A stretch of 64,000 nt of DNA from Periplaneta americana. Taxonomy: Eukaryota > Arthropoda > Insecta > Blattodea > Blattidae. The notes under the pieces were generated by a model. It saw nothing but the letters and a program-made list of their open reading frames with translations. It ran no database searches and was not told the origin of the DNA. Shown in pieces: positions 36,501-45,722 of the stretch (the stretch's first letter is position 1; every line of letters starts with the position of its first letter). The DNA lies in NCBI RefSeq assembly GCF_040183065.1, contig NC_091125.1, positions 122,796,121-122,860,120 of the forward strand, given 5' to 3'. The position numbers and the translations under genes are program-made.

Positions 36501-39500
36501 AGTTGGTAGTAATATGTATAATATATCAGAAAAGGTTCTGCAGAAAATATATCATTTCTTGCTTTATGAACCTAGTTACTAGGGTTAAGTCAATTTTTTT
36601 CAAAGAAATTTATGTAGATCTTTGTAAGTCTTAAAACTTTTACCTGAAGAAGTTTTCGATTGCAGACTTAAATATAATTAGCATTTTTTTAAACATACAC
36701 ACTACATTACATTTCTCCCTTTGTCTTATAGGAAAAAGAACGAAGATAAGACCAGAAAAAATCAATTTTATACCTCTCTACATTTGGCGTTATTTCAAAT
36801 TAAGTCAGTTTTCTGATTCATAGGTACTGGCACTGAATGTGAACAAGTATCTGTCAAGTAGATTAAGATAACTCACTGTACACAGGCAGAATGCTACAAA
36901 CTATCTTCTCAGTTATTTATGAGTAAAAAAAAAAAAAAAAAAGTCATATTATATCTGTAATAATCTCGAAATAAAAAAGTGTATTTCTGTATGAATCTTG
37001 AAATATAAAAGTGTATTTTCGTAATGCTTCTGAAAAAAAAAAATGTTGTTGTTTAGTCAACTCAATAAGTTCATGCTGTAAATCGTATGACACTGTTTCA
37101 ATTGGTGATGAAGGAATTTATTATGATAACTTTAAACTTCTTTCCAATTAAGACAAGATCTTGGAACCTAGAATTTACCCATTTGCAGTGTGAATAAATA
37201 CATACAACTGTCCGAAGATAGGTCTGAACCTCACAAGTGATATCAAGAAGAGACCACTTATGAGCCAACTAGGCCAGGAGAAGAAACGTGTATTTCTGTA
37301 ATGATATTGAAATAAGAAGTGTATTTCCGTAATAATTATTTTAAAATGAAAGACGAATTATTTCCGTAATAATTTTGAAACAAAAAGTTATATTTTTGTA
37401 TTTTTAAATAAAAATACGTATTTCAATATTTTGAAATAAAATGTATATTTCCTTCCTAATAATAATGAAATAAATTATATTTCCTTAATAATATTGAAAT
37501 ACAAAGTATATTTCCATAACAATCTTGAAATAATTTCTAAATAAAAAATATACTTCCATAACAGTATTGAAATAAAGTGTACCGGTATTTCTGTAATAAT
37601 ATTGGAACAAAAAAAAATGTATTTCCGTAATAATCTTGGAATAAAAACCGGTATTTCCATCATATTTTGGCATAAAAAGTTAATTTCAGTAAAAATCTTA
37701 AAATAAAAAGGTATAGCTACTTCTGAAATAATTAAATTTTAAAATTTTTCAAATAAAAAATTGTAATTCCGTAATAATGTTGAAATAAAAGGTGTATTTG
37801 CGTAATAATCTCGAAATAAATTCCATCAAGTTTTCCCCCAGATACTGAATATTAACAATTCAGAAGTAATCACTGTATACAGAGACAGATGTAGTGCCCA
37901 AAGCCACTTTCCTTTTTAACTCAGAGACATTGAAAACATATACAGCTGTCAAAAGAAAAAGTGACTGCTCTCTAGAAACTAAGTTCCCTTTGGGATATCT
38001 CCGCTACAATTCGGAGACAGGCGATGTTACATGTTGTTGGACAACGTTGTCTGATATCTACAGTTATAACTGAAGTGTTCTCGATGTTACTGTTGTAGCA
38101 TAATGGTAGCATTTCGGGCTGGTATTTGTGAGATCGTGTGTTCAAACACAACCTAGGGCTTTTTATGTTTTTTTTAAGAGAGAGAGAGAGAATATAACTG
38201 CTCCTGTCTCTTTTATGACTGTTATAGCAATTAACATCAGGTTCATGAATCGTATTATGCCATGACTTTATCATTATTTATTATGACATTATGGCTGCAA
38301 ATGGAAGGAAAGAAAGATTATATTCTCAACAAAAATATCTTTCGTGGCATAAACAAAACAAACTTACTGGCATCTGCCTTAGAAAAAAAAAAAAAACACA
38401 AAGACACGATTCAATATTCAGTCCATCTTCTTCCCATCTCGACGATCACATCTTGCAGTTGAGTGGGCATGGAATCGACTAGTCTTTCTCTTTTCAGTTC
38501 TGAGCCATGGCATCCTGGACGATCTTCTACAAATCATCAGGACGTCGTTGGAGGGGGATTGGGCCAATTTTTCCGCATATGTTTCTTCACTTATGCACTC
38601 GTAGCTTAGTCGGAAAACGTCGGAATTTAGATGTTAACGTCTCAGATTCAAATCCTCGTCACTCCTTTTCCTTACAGGATAGTATAATGTAATAATATAA
38701 GAAGAAAAAACTAACACTAATACGATATTATGCAATTGTATTGTTTCAAATCTAACATTAAATTTATATTACTTATATCGCTATAGAATGATAACAGAAT
38801 ATAAATGATAACTTGAATATTATTTATATCGCTAAAGAACAAAAACACAATACAAATGATAACTTGAATATTATTTATATTGCTAACAAACGATAACAAA
38901 ATAAAATGATAACTTGATTATTATTTATATCGCTAAAGAACGATAACAAAATAAAATAACTTCAATATTATTTATAATGCTAAAGAATGATCACAGAGTA
39001 TAAATGATAATTTGAATATTATTTATATCACTAAAGAATGATAACAGAATATAAATAGTAATTTCAATATTATTTATACTGATAAAGAACGATAACAAAA
39101 TAAAATGATAACTTGAACAAAACTCCAACTCACAACCTTCAAATCATTAAGCAAACATGCTACCACTGCTCTATGAGACGCAGATGTGAATGACTCCTGC
39201 TTAAACATCTTAGTACCAAAACTGCTTCTATAATGGTATGCATCATGTAACATCATTGTTATCTGAAGTAGACTTAGAAAATACTCACTGTTCACGAGTG
39301 CGGCCACTTTTTTTTTTTGACAGCTGTACTTACATTCAGAAAAATCTCGAAACTGATTTTTGCAGCATCACAATAGGCCTAGTTTCTCTTTATATTTTGT
39401 ATATTTTGGACTGACATAAGGGACACAAAGTAGGACTTTCGTAAAATTAAGTCTCCACAAAAGATAATGCAGGACGTCAAGGGTAAATATACATGCCCTA

Positions 39501-39923
39501 TGCAGGATTTGAATCCACAACAGTCACCTCTATACTGCAACAAAACTGCACTTTCAATTCTAAGTAAAGTGATATTTAATAGATACTGCATCCCTTCATT
39601 AAATATAAAATTACAAAATTTTTTCAAATATAATCTATTCTTAACAATATTGTTAGACCTCGCTTTTCTACTACATTACCTCTTCTGTAACAGTCTCAAC
39701 TGAAAGGCGATGCTGATAGCTAAGAGGTAAAGTAACTCTTCTTGGTGGTTTATATTGTTCAGCAATTTTGACTGGAACATCATCCACGTATGTAAAGACT
39801 GGAAAATAAGTAAGAAAAAGTTTTGAGAAATTAATTTCATAATAAAACATCAATAATCATTATTGATCTAATGATTCAAACTATCTCACCTCTGCTTTCT
39901 GATTCACGTCCATATCGAGACAT
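26649..39923 (-). CDS. UBAP1: UBAP1, ubiquitin-associated protein 1 (ESCRT-I subunit), five coding exons
   Basis: UBAP1 is a subunit of the endosomal ESCRT-I complex that binds ubiquitinated cargo and helps sort it into multivesicular bodies. Coding exons on the minus strand are 39923-39890, 39798-39680, 36026-34752, 31442-31239 and 26876-26649. All junctions have GT-AG borders and the phases agree, giving 1860 bp and about 619 residues. The N-terminus has the UMA domain (YVDDVPVKIAEQYKPP, then the YNFKLEKSVL segment). A long Ser/Thr/Pro-rich middle contains the family motif SPFDNMELKTINDMEEL. The C-terminus has UBA-type helices (LAKHISEMGFSLPRVARACQ; LLDLGFPEDLVSEALVKFDN). It is longer than the human protein (about 500 residues) because of the middle region. 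No frame break is seen, and the large introns are packed with repeats. Confidence 0.93.
26877..29705. other. UBAP1 intron 4, repeat-poor part
   Basis: Open frames at 27020-27460 (minus, 146 codons), 28123-28308 and 28764-29081 show no recognised domain. No other support for genes was found. Confidence 0.45.
29708..29930 (+). mobile_element. tRNA-derived SINE, family B, plus-strand copy
   Basis: The head has GGCGTAGCTCAGTTGCC (A-box) and GCAGGTTCGATTCCAGC (B-box). A T-run follows, then a body with AGGTTTTCCCAACCGTAAAG and a terminal ATCATTTCCATCGACAG/ACCTCGTAGTTGATACAG. It lies opposite to UBAP1 in its intron. Confidence 0.8.
29931..30850. other. UBAP1 intron 4, unassigned
   Basis: Contains a direct partial duplication: the CTCCATCCCC(C/A)TGAAAGTTCTGCAG segment and the following CATCTGTTGCAT/CATCTGCTGCAT segment occur near 30580-30665 and again near 30750-30815. 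No gene recognised. Confidence 0.45.
30855..31045 (-). mobile_element. SINE family A, degraded copy
   Basis: Shares the minus-strand layout of the copy at 24062-24314: the GAAATGAGTCC body, the GGTTGAGGGAGGAAAACTGC segment and the head end ACTGTGGAGTAACGGTTAAT. Confidence 0.7.
31239..31442 (-). CDS. UBAP1: UBAP1 coding exon 4, first UBA-type region
   Basis: 204 bp, 68 codons, phase 0, acceptor TTTTTGTAG and donor GTAATT. It starts NWKPWPDLDSPERPQSG and contains LSPSAQNLAKHISEMGFS then LPRVARACQLLGEDDKK, a UBA-like helix set. Confidence 0.9.
31483..31542. repeat. (AAT)n and (ATC)n microsatellites
   Basis: About 12 AAT units run into about 7 ATC units at the 3' end of the minus-strand LINE. 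The ATC part is probably its tandem-repeat tail. Confidence 0.9.
31543..33481 (-). mobile_element. Non-LTR retrotransposon (LINE), 5'-truncated
   Basis: Lies in UBAP1 intron 3 in the same orientation as the gene. The ORF2-like frame is followed by a conserved terminal segment (ETGTSLIRLNP in another frame after an A8/A9 run at 31586-31594) and a (TGA)n tail. The 5' end stops at a (AAT)n run at 33482. No endonuclease domain is present. Clade cannot be fixed from sequence alone. Confidence 0.9.
31593..33480 (-). CDS. LINE reverse transcriptase (ORF2 fragment)
   Basis: Open from the (AAT)n border at 33480 to a TAA at 31593, with no internal stop; the first Met is at 33341. RT motifs in order: PIHKKGDKKNCSNYRGISIL, QNGFRKGRSCAD, FVDYEKAFDNV, GVRQGCPLSPSLFNIYID, LLFADDQVLIS (catalytic FADD intact), FNYLGCNIS. 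The post-RT region has LLYGCEFWILT, KFLRSVAGYTLLD and GRRNVGRPKTRW. The N-terminal endonuclease is missing. A shift at the A-run removes the last few residues. The RT core may still be intact, but as a 5'-truncated copy it is unlikely to be autonomous. Confidence 0.88.
33482..33535. repeat. (AAT)n microsatellite at LINE 5' border
   Basis: About 17 units. The LINE frame runs into it, giving an artefactual poly-Asn/poly-Ile extension. Confidence 0.95.
33536..34045. other. UBAP1 intron 3, unassigned
   Basis: No gene. The segment 33545-33740 may belong to another repeat but I cannot classify it. Confidence 0.4.
34046..34290 (-). mobile_element. tRNA-derived SINE, further family
   Basis: The minus-strand head contains GTGGTCTAAGGCATTCTGCC and CTGGTTCGAGTCCTCATGG (B-box). 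The body extends to about 34046. Confidence 0.65.
34752..36026 (-). CDS. UBAP1: UBAP1 coding exon 3, basic helix and disordered middle
   Basis: 1275 bp, 425 codons, phase 0 at both ends (acceptor TTGTTGTAG, donor GTGAGT). It begins YNFKLEKSVLQKMGEWKKL, completing the UMA region. It continues as Ser/Pro/Thr-rich sequence with FNISDFEADTSSPFDNMELK as the recognisable conserved island, and ends in a Pro-rich segment. Confidence 0.92.
36310..36515 (-). mobile_element. tRNA-derived SINE, family D
   Basis: Head on the minus strand with CCACAGTGGTTTAATGCTTG and GGGTTCAAATTCC; body with CAACATAGGGGTTTTCTCC; an A-run at 36300-36313. Sits in UBAP1 intron 2. Confidence 0.65.
36945..37825. repeat. Degenerate minisatellite, unit about 36 bp
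   Basis: Repeats of a GTATTTCCGTAATAATMTTGAAATAAAAA-like unit fill 37285-37825, and isolated units occur at 36950-37025. The block is interrupted at about 37035-37285 by a repeat shared with 43855-43935 (CGAAGAYAGG..TGAACCTC). Confidence 0.75.
37035..37287. mobile_element. Interspersed repeat fragment inside the minisatellite
   Basis: Shares GTTTAGTCAAC, GTCCGAAGATAGG, GAACCTCACAAGTG and AGGCCAGGAGA segments with 43855-43950. It is flanked on both sides by units of the 36-bp minisatellite, so it probably inserted into it. Confidence 0.6.
38085..38170 (+). mobile_element. tRNA-like SINE head
   Basis: A/B-box-like TGTAGCATAATGGTAGCA and TGTGTTCAAACACAACC in tRNA spacing, followed by a T-run. 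The structure is degenerate. Confidence 0.5.
38580..38680 (+). mobile_element. tRNA-like SINE head
   Basis: CGTAGCTTAGTCGGAAAACG and CAGATTCAAATCCTCG resemble A and B boxes; no clean cloverleaf. Confidence 0.5.
38758..39116. repeat. Minisatellite, unit about 51 bp, about 7 copies
   Basis: The TATTTATATCGCTAAAGAAC landmark recurs at spacings of 51, 51, 50, 47, 51 and about 50 bp. Each unit carries GATAACAAAATAAAATGATAA-like sequence. It lies in UBAP1 intron 2, next to a tRNA-like SINE head at 39120-39185 on the minus strand. Confidence 0.85.
39680..39798 (-). CDS. UBAP1: UBAP1 coding exon 2, UMA domain
   Basis: 119 bp between a TTATTTTCCAG acceptor and a GTAATG donor. It codes FTYVDDVPVKIAEQ, then YKPPRRVTLPLSYQ and a Glu-rich end. 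This is the UBAP1-MVB12-associated segment that docks to the ESCRT-I core. Confidence 0.9.
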
Positions 39924-39954
39924 AGTGATACTTCACAGCTTTACTTCTGATCAC
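39890..39954 (-). CDS. UBAP1: UBAP1 coding exon 1
   Basis: The start codon is at 39923-39921 and the exon codes MSRYGRESESR plus one base before a GTGAG donor. A TTTTAGTTGCAG acceptor ends at 39955, so the exon begins with about 31 nt of 5' UTR (39954-39924) and at least one noncoding exon should lie further upstream. Confidence 0.8.
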
Positions 39955-40880
39955 CTGCAACTAAAATATTTTTCAAATACAGTATAGACTTACGTTAATG
40001 AGATGTCAAAAAATATATTACTGAAACTGTACAAATTATATATCTAAACTGACATAATTTATTGTCAAGTACTACAAGAAATAAAACTAGAAGCCCAAGA
40101 AATAAGTTTTCTTAAGGTTATGACACATTTCACACAAACAATTAAAATCTGAAATATAGTTATTTGGAACAAACTGTAAGAAAGCAATGCTGTTAAAGAG
40201 AAAGAATTATAGGTTTCAACTGAACAGTAAGAATGGATTATACAAGGTAACAACTAAAGTAACAAATTATTATGAGTACAACAGATAAAGATGTAGTGAA
40301 ATCTAAAGCCACAGTGATCAGACCAGTTTTAAATTTGGGAGAACTTTTGAAGTTAGCAGCAAAACATGAGACCCAAACTCGCATGTAATCTTAGACAAAA
40401 GAAATGACCAGCTGCCATATGCAAAGTCCCTCTCAGAAGACTTTAGCTGATTCTATGAGAGCTGAACGAATTTCTTATACAAAAACTAAGTTATATAGAT
40501 TTATAACAGCACTTGAGTTAGGAAAGTATTTTACGGGCAACTCTTCTTCATGGAGTCACAGCTTGCCTTTTGTATCCATTGCTGATTGTACAATTAAATT
40601 GCCATTCTCCATCCTATGACAGAATGTCAAATTTAAAATGTTGAATGGGGAAAGGTGCCGGATTATGTACTGCTGCATACCGCCAGAAAAAAAAAAGCAC
40701 TGGTTATAATTAATCTAAAACAAAGCTATAATCAAGGCGTAAATCAGATGAAAAATAAACATCCTTTCTCTAGTTGTGTGAACCAGGCGCTGCCCGAAGT
40801 GGACTTCGACAAATTCATGCTACAGAAGATCGGTAATTTTTTGTGTCTAAGACTACACATGATAGTTTTGGAAGTACTAG
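39955..40880. other. Upstream of UBAP1 coding exon 1, unassigned
   Basis: Contains open frames of 62-88 codons without domains. A noncoding first UBAP1 exon must lie upstream if the acceptor at 39955 is used, but it cannot be located from sequence. Confidence 0.4.
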
Positions 40881-40883
40881 TAA

Positions 40884-41235
40884 ATCCCGAAAAAAAAAAA
40901 TTATATGATTATGTCTCATGACCAGAAATGAAAGTAAAAAAAAAAAAAAATGGAAATTTATCCTTTGCAAAGGTAGAAAAATTCAAAACCTTGGAGCAAC
41001 AGTAACAAAATATATATGACACTCGAGAGGAAATTAAACGTAGAATAAATATGGGAAATGCCTGCTATTATTCATTTGAGAAACTTTGTCATCCACCAGT
41101 CTGCTTTCAAAAAAACTGAAAGTTAGAATTTATAAAACAGTTACATTACAGTTCTTTTCTATGATCGTACTTTGAGAGAGGAACAGAGGTTAAGGGTATT
41201 CCGAGAATAAAGTTCTTATATAAATAAGTCGACTG
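40884..41235 (+). mobile_element. LINE fragment, post-RT region
   Basis: With shifts, the plus strand gives VNPEK, YDYVS-type residues, VEKFKTLGATVT, INMGNACYYSFEKL, KLKVRIYKTVTLQFF and LREEQRLRV-like remnants. The last part (ACTTTGAGAGAGGAACA) matches the start of the LINE copy at 57650. Confidence 0.75.
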
Positions 41236-41269
41236 AAAGAACACTAAACCTAAAGGTATTAGAATATCT

Positions 41270-41430
41270 CGGCAAACTGCATAATTGCTTTTGTATGCAA
41301 ATGATCAAGTTGTAATGTGTGATTCTGAAGATAATTTTCAAACAGCAACACACAATCTACCGTATTTAATGGCAGTAGAAAATATGGAATATAAATATCT
41401 CCATAAACAAAACTAAAGTCACGTCGATGC
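41270..41430 (+). mobile_element. LINE fragment, RT catalytic region
   Basis: Reads LLYANDQVVMCDSEDNFQTA. The usual YADD/FADD box has Asn in place of the first Asp, and the fragment is out of order relative to 40884-41235, so it is a separate decayed insertion. Confidence 0.7.
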
Positions 41431-41569
41431 AAGGCAAAGAATAGGTGAGAGTCAATATAGTCTAACTAAATGCACGATTTTCATCCAAATGCATGTTTAT
41501 ATATAAGCTTGCTAAGTACACTTCTCAAACTTTGTAAATATCCGTTTCATGACTTAGTAAGTCGAAATT

Positions 41570-41792
41570 GTAAATTATGTTTTATTTAAAGACGCTCACA
41601 ATTGCCTAGGTTATATCAGCATCGCTGGTGTGCCGGAATTTTGTCCCACAGGAGTTTTTTTACATGCCAGTAAATCTACTGACACATAAGCATGTCGCAT
41701 TTAAGCACATCGACCTATGCTGGGATCGAACCTGCAATGTCGGGTAAAGAAGGCCAGCACTGTACCGACTGCACCATTCAGGCCAACTAGTG
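41570..41792 (-). mobile_element. tRNA-derived SINE, family C, copy 2
   Basis: Matches 18945-19168: ACGCTCRCAAYT, ATCAGCATCGCTGGTGTGCC, TCTACTGACA, CATTTAAGCAC and the head end GTACCGACTGCACCA. Confidence 0.8.
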
Positions 41793-42085
41793 AGCCAAAA
41801 TACGAATACTTTTTCCGTGTATATTTGCATGTTTTGGTCTTTTTGGGATAAATTCATGTTTTTTTATGTATAATAAAACATATTTAAAGGTTCATCTTAC
41901 ATATTAATTCCATTTTTATATTTTAGTACATGTTATGTTAAATTGCATAATACTGCATTTTACAAATGTTGCCATTTACAGTCTTATATTTCAGAACTTA
42001 CAATAAAACAACAACAAATAATTAGTGGTGAAAATGTTGAAGACATAGAATTTGGCCTCGCTTTGTCTCAAATTTCATAATTTAA
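41793..42085. other. Spacer
   Basis: Nothing recognised. Confidence 0.4.
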
Positions 42086-42089
42086 ATTT

Positions 42090-42370
42090 GCAGCTGTCAT
42101 TTTTTCTCACGTAGAAAGGTCACTTTTGCACAAGTAACAGACGCTACTGCTATTGCTTCAATTTCAGTTTTAGAATCAGATAATGTAACAATTTTCTTGC
42201 AGTGTTGCAGCCACATAAATATTTTTTGTAGAGATGTATAAATTGATTCACTTTCACCATCAAAATTTGTGGTGTGTCCAACTACTTTCTTATAAAAAAA
42301 GAGAACAACTAACAAGTTACACTTGCACCAGCTCCTTCAACCTCGTCAGAGAGGGAACCATCAGAATATA
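42090..42370 (-). pseudogene. LINE RNase H fragment
   Basis: Minus strand gives HIYSDGSLSDEVEGAGASVT, then after a shift NFDGESESIYTSL and IVTLSDSKTEIEAI. These are the RNase H motifs also seen at 17921-18607. Here the first Asp (YSDGS) is retained. Confidence 0.75.
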
Positions 42371-42589
42371 TATGGGTCTATTCAGTTCATGGATAATGTA
42401 AGAGCTTTGCTTCAGAAGGAATGTACAAGCCTATTAAGTTACTTTCTTATTAACACTTTTGTGATTTATCAAGATAGTATCAACTGGATTATTACTATGC
42501 AGTAATAGATTTTCTTTATACAGTATTTTGGTATAAGTACCAATACCCAGTACCTAAATTGTTTTCATCACATCTTGTACATAAAACAA

Positions 42590-43680
42590 GGTTATGTTTT
42601 TAATATTTTCGTAAGACCAGTTCTCTCTTATGGAAGTGAGGTACGGACATTAAGAGCTCATGATATTAGCAGAATCACAGCATGCGAAATGAGATTCATG
42701 AGGATGACTGCGGGATAAGGCTGGTTCACAATAGACCGGGAATGAGAACCAGAATGAAAATGAGAAGCAGAGGACGTGAATATGAAAATTTTTCGTTCAC
42801 AATAAACCGAGAACGTAGACGACTATGCATATCGATATGCATGTCAATAATGATATGTAAAGTCGATATTACGCATTCTGATGATGTGTATAATTGACCA
42901 ATGGTGTTTTCTCACGAGTACAAGGCAGCCAACATAAACACAGGTTAACCAATTTCGAAATTTCAACTGAAACATTTCATTAGGTACGGTACAATAAATA
43001 TGCCCATGCATATTTATTATCACAACCTATTTTAAGTCTACCATAACGTAAAATAATAATTAGAGAAGAAACATTTGTAATAGAACAAAAACGGACACAA
43101 CAATAATTGTTGAATTGAAGCATGAATATGTGGTGTGTTATACAACCAATACAATAATAAAATATGATTCGCTTATGATCGGTGTTCAAAGATGCAGCTA
43201 TTGAAAGCCACGTATTCACCTTCATTTTCTCATCTTTATACGAGGCACGCCACTATCGTAAATGTGAGGATTTTCCTCAACACTCAATATTAGAATCTCA
43301 TCAAATAAAACTTGCTCCATGATGCACAGCACAGAACAAAATAATGCATAGGTTATGTTACGGTCTTCTTGCTACAAAATATACGACAAAATAGCTTTTA
43401 GATGGCAATAGAATGAATCTAGTGGGCTGTGATCGGAAACGTGAATGCCAAAGTTGAAACTTGGCCAACTCTCCGTTCCCGATCCTGGGCTCCGGCAAGC
43501 TTTTTGTTAATTGTGAATGCTTACACTTAAATGTACACATTTTAACAATTTTACCATTTTCGTTCCGATTCTCGTTTCCGGTTTATTGTGAACCAGCCTA
43601 TACACTAAATTCGACCAAAGTGAAATGAGAATATCAGGGAGCAACTCTAGGCTGAACAAGTGACTGTAACAGACCACTCG
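42590..43680 (+). mobile_element. LINE post-RT fragment interrupted by a MITE
   Basis: Left part reads LSYGSEVRTLRAHDISRIT then CEMRFMRMTAG. The right part, from 43600, continues YTKFDQSEMRISG. The two halves belong to one frame (compare KFLRSVAGYTLLDRKRS in the LINE at 31593) split by the element at 42718-43599. Confidence 0.8.
42718..43599. mobile_element. 882-bp MITE with terminal inverted repeats and ATA duplication
   Basis: Ends are AGGCTGGTTCACAATAGACC at the left and, read inverted, AGGCTGGTTCACAATAAACC at the right. Each is followed by GAGAA/GGAAC-rich sub-terminal sequence. ATA flanks both sides (42715-42717, 43600-43602), and deleting the element plus one ATA restores the LINE frame. 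A second internal copy of the terminal motif occurs near 42795-42815. No transposase is visible. A 3-bp duplication would fit PIF/Harbinger-like elements, but that is inference. Confidence 0.85.
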
Positions 43681-43849
43681 ACCTAATATTTGTCAGAATG
43701 AGGATGATGATGATGTTTTTAATCTGGACTTGGAATCTAGTCTAATCTATGTACCATATCACAGTTTCACTTTAGCTAGATATAATTAAGAAAAAAAAAA
43801 ATAAGAAAAAACTAAGGTGTACCTAATATGGTTACAGACAGAAAGAAAT

Positions 43850-44095
43850 ATGAATTGCTTGTTTAGTCAACCGTCCGAAGACAGGATTGAAACCTCAAAA
43901 GTGGCACCAATAAGGCATCACTCAAGAATCAAGTAAGTTAGGAGAAAATGAGGTAGTGTGACCAGTTCCTTTTCCCCTCCATTGCATACATCATTGACTA
44001 GTAATATTACACTAATCAGACTTCAGATGTATACAAAAAATTATTGTTTTTCCTCTGACACATATCGTCAAGTGAGATGTACTGTCTGGTAATGT
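43850..44095. mobile_element. Interspersed repeat fragment
   Basis: Shares its left part with 37035-37287 and continues with TGACCAGTTCCTTTTCCCCTC and CTTCAGATGTATACAAAAAA; family not identified. Confidence 0.5.
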
Positions 44096-44129
44096 ACATA
44101 TCAGCCAGAACCTCAATCAGACGATAAAA

Positions 44130-44470
44130 TATGAATTAAAATGGAAAAATCATATAAACCCAATGGATGACAGCACACTCCCAAAAAGGGTTCTCAACTG
44201 TATTCCAAGAGGAAGAAAAATTATGGGAAGAGCAGAAAAGCATTGATCAGACCAAACCTGAGCCTCAGAAAGGCTCCTGAGGGTCTAAATCCTAAACCAG
44301 TCACCGTCAGATAGGACGATTCTGGGCAGCAAGCATACTTCCCCTTCGCAGGCAGCAGAAGTAGGAGTAACTGCGGCAATATCAAGCGTCATAGCCGTAC
44401 GATGCTTGACCTTGATTTGTTCATCCTGTGCAGGCAAGTATCTGAAGCCTGGTAGAACACTATAATGATG
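44130..44470 (+). mobile_element. LINE C-terminal fragment
   Basis: Reads LKWKNHINPMDDSTLPKRVL, NCIPRGRKIMGRAEKH, then DQT and further residues with stops. This resembles the LxWxGHVxRM...RVL..GRRxxGRPxxRW end of a LINE ORF2. Confidence 0.65.
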
Positions 44471-44539
44471 GAATCTGCCCTAAATCTTGATCAACAGAAG
44501 AAGAGAAGGAAGAAGAATCCACAAGTGGACACAACCACT

Positions 44540-44850
44540 CACACATAAATGATACAAGGCAGGCATCCAGGTGAAACAATTCAGTTAAAATTAAATAGGC
44601 AAAATCAAGATTGTAAAATGAACAAGATAATGAAAATAATATGTTCAACAAAATTTTTTCCATTCTGCATCAAATGCAAAATAGAGGAAGCAATAATAGA
44701 ATACATACTATCCTGTACTGGCAACACAGTCAACTATATGTACACGCAACCCCACATGGTGATCCAGAACTTAAAAAAAGTCAACCTCTTGGACTTGGTT
44801 TAAGGACCTCTGGAGAAGAAATGGAAGATAATATATGACATACTTACAGA
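44540..44850 (+). mobile_element. Possible LINE-derived Cys/His fragment
   Basis: A frame at 44549-44803 contains FCIKCKIEEAIIEYILSCTG, similar in spacing to Cys/His motifs at LINE C-termini. Weak evidence. Confidence 0.35.
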
Positions 44851-45590
44851 GGCCTTGCCGTTACCTTAATGTAGTAAAAGGAATTCACATCACAGTTTCG
44901 AAAATAAAATGAAAGTTCATAGCAAACAATATGAAACAATCAAGTTATCATGGCTAAATGACTTAACCGAATTTACTCATCTAGCTAATGGATAGGCCTA
45001 CTTTCATTTGGTAATTATGTTTCCTAAGTATACTTTAACAATAAAGTGTTTATATAAGTTAGGCCTAGACCTAAGAGTAATGTAGAAATATTCCTCAGTT
45101 GTAATGAATTTGTAGGCTAATTGTATACGCCTAAATTTAAAAGAAGGGGTTTTCTTTTAATGCTCTGCTCGTTCTAGTTCCCGATGTTATAAAAATAATA
45201 GCAAAAGTATATATTAAAGCCAGTAAGTAAGTAAGTATACATTAACAGAGCTACTTAAGAGACTTAATGGCCATACTGCAACAATGTTCATAAACGAATT
45301 GTTAGCCTAAATGGGACTCCTGCATCACATTCTTTTCTTAATTTTTCTTAACCACTTTTATATTTATTTATGAAAATTGGCAATGAGCTAAACTAACAAA
45401 TTTCTTAAAAACATCAACAAATAGGCTAAAGCATATAAGCAGGACTTATGTTTATGAATGTAAAAAATAATATTTAATGTGGGGAAAAAATGAAACACAA
45501 ATAGGCTAGTTACTTAAATTTCTGTACCTATTTATTTGACATGTTTCAATAAAAAACCTTCGAATAACATTTATTTATGCTTAATTATTA
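44851..45590. other. Unassigned, with an isolated LINE tail
   Basis: A (TAAG)n run preceded by AAAGCCAG at 45210-45236 matches the 3' end of the LINE at 57650-58072; nothing else recognised. Confidence 0.5.
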
Positions 45591-45591
45591 T

Positions 45592-45722
45592 TTATAAATG
45601 GCTTTTAAGAAACCCGGGAGGTTCATTGCTGCCCTCACATAAACCTGCCATCAGTCCTTACCCTGAGCAAGATTAATCCAGTCTCTAGCATCATATTCCA
45701 CCTCCCTCAAATCCATTTTTAT
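45592..45722 (-). mobile_element. LINE 3'-end fragment
   Basis: Same terminal segment as at 8286 and 8812 (AAATGGCTTTTAAGAAACCC, CCCTCACATAAACCTGCC, GAGCAAGATTAATCCAGTC), minus orientation. Confidence 0.8.

Noticed and set aside
38758-39116. CRISPR-like array
   Set aside because: Units are contiguous 51-bp repeats without unique spacers, in a eukaryotic intron.
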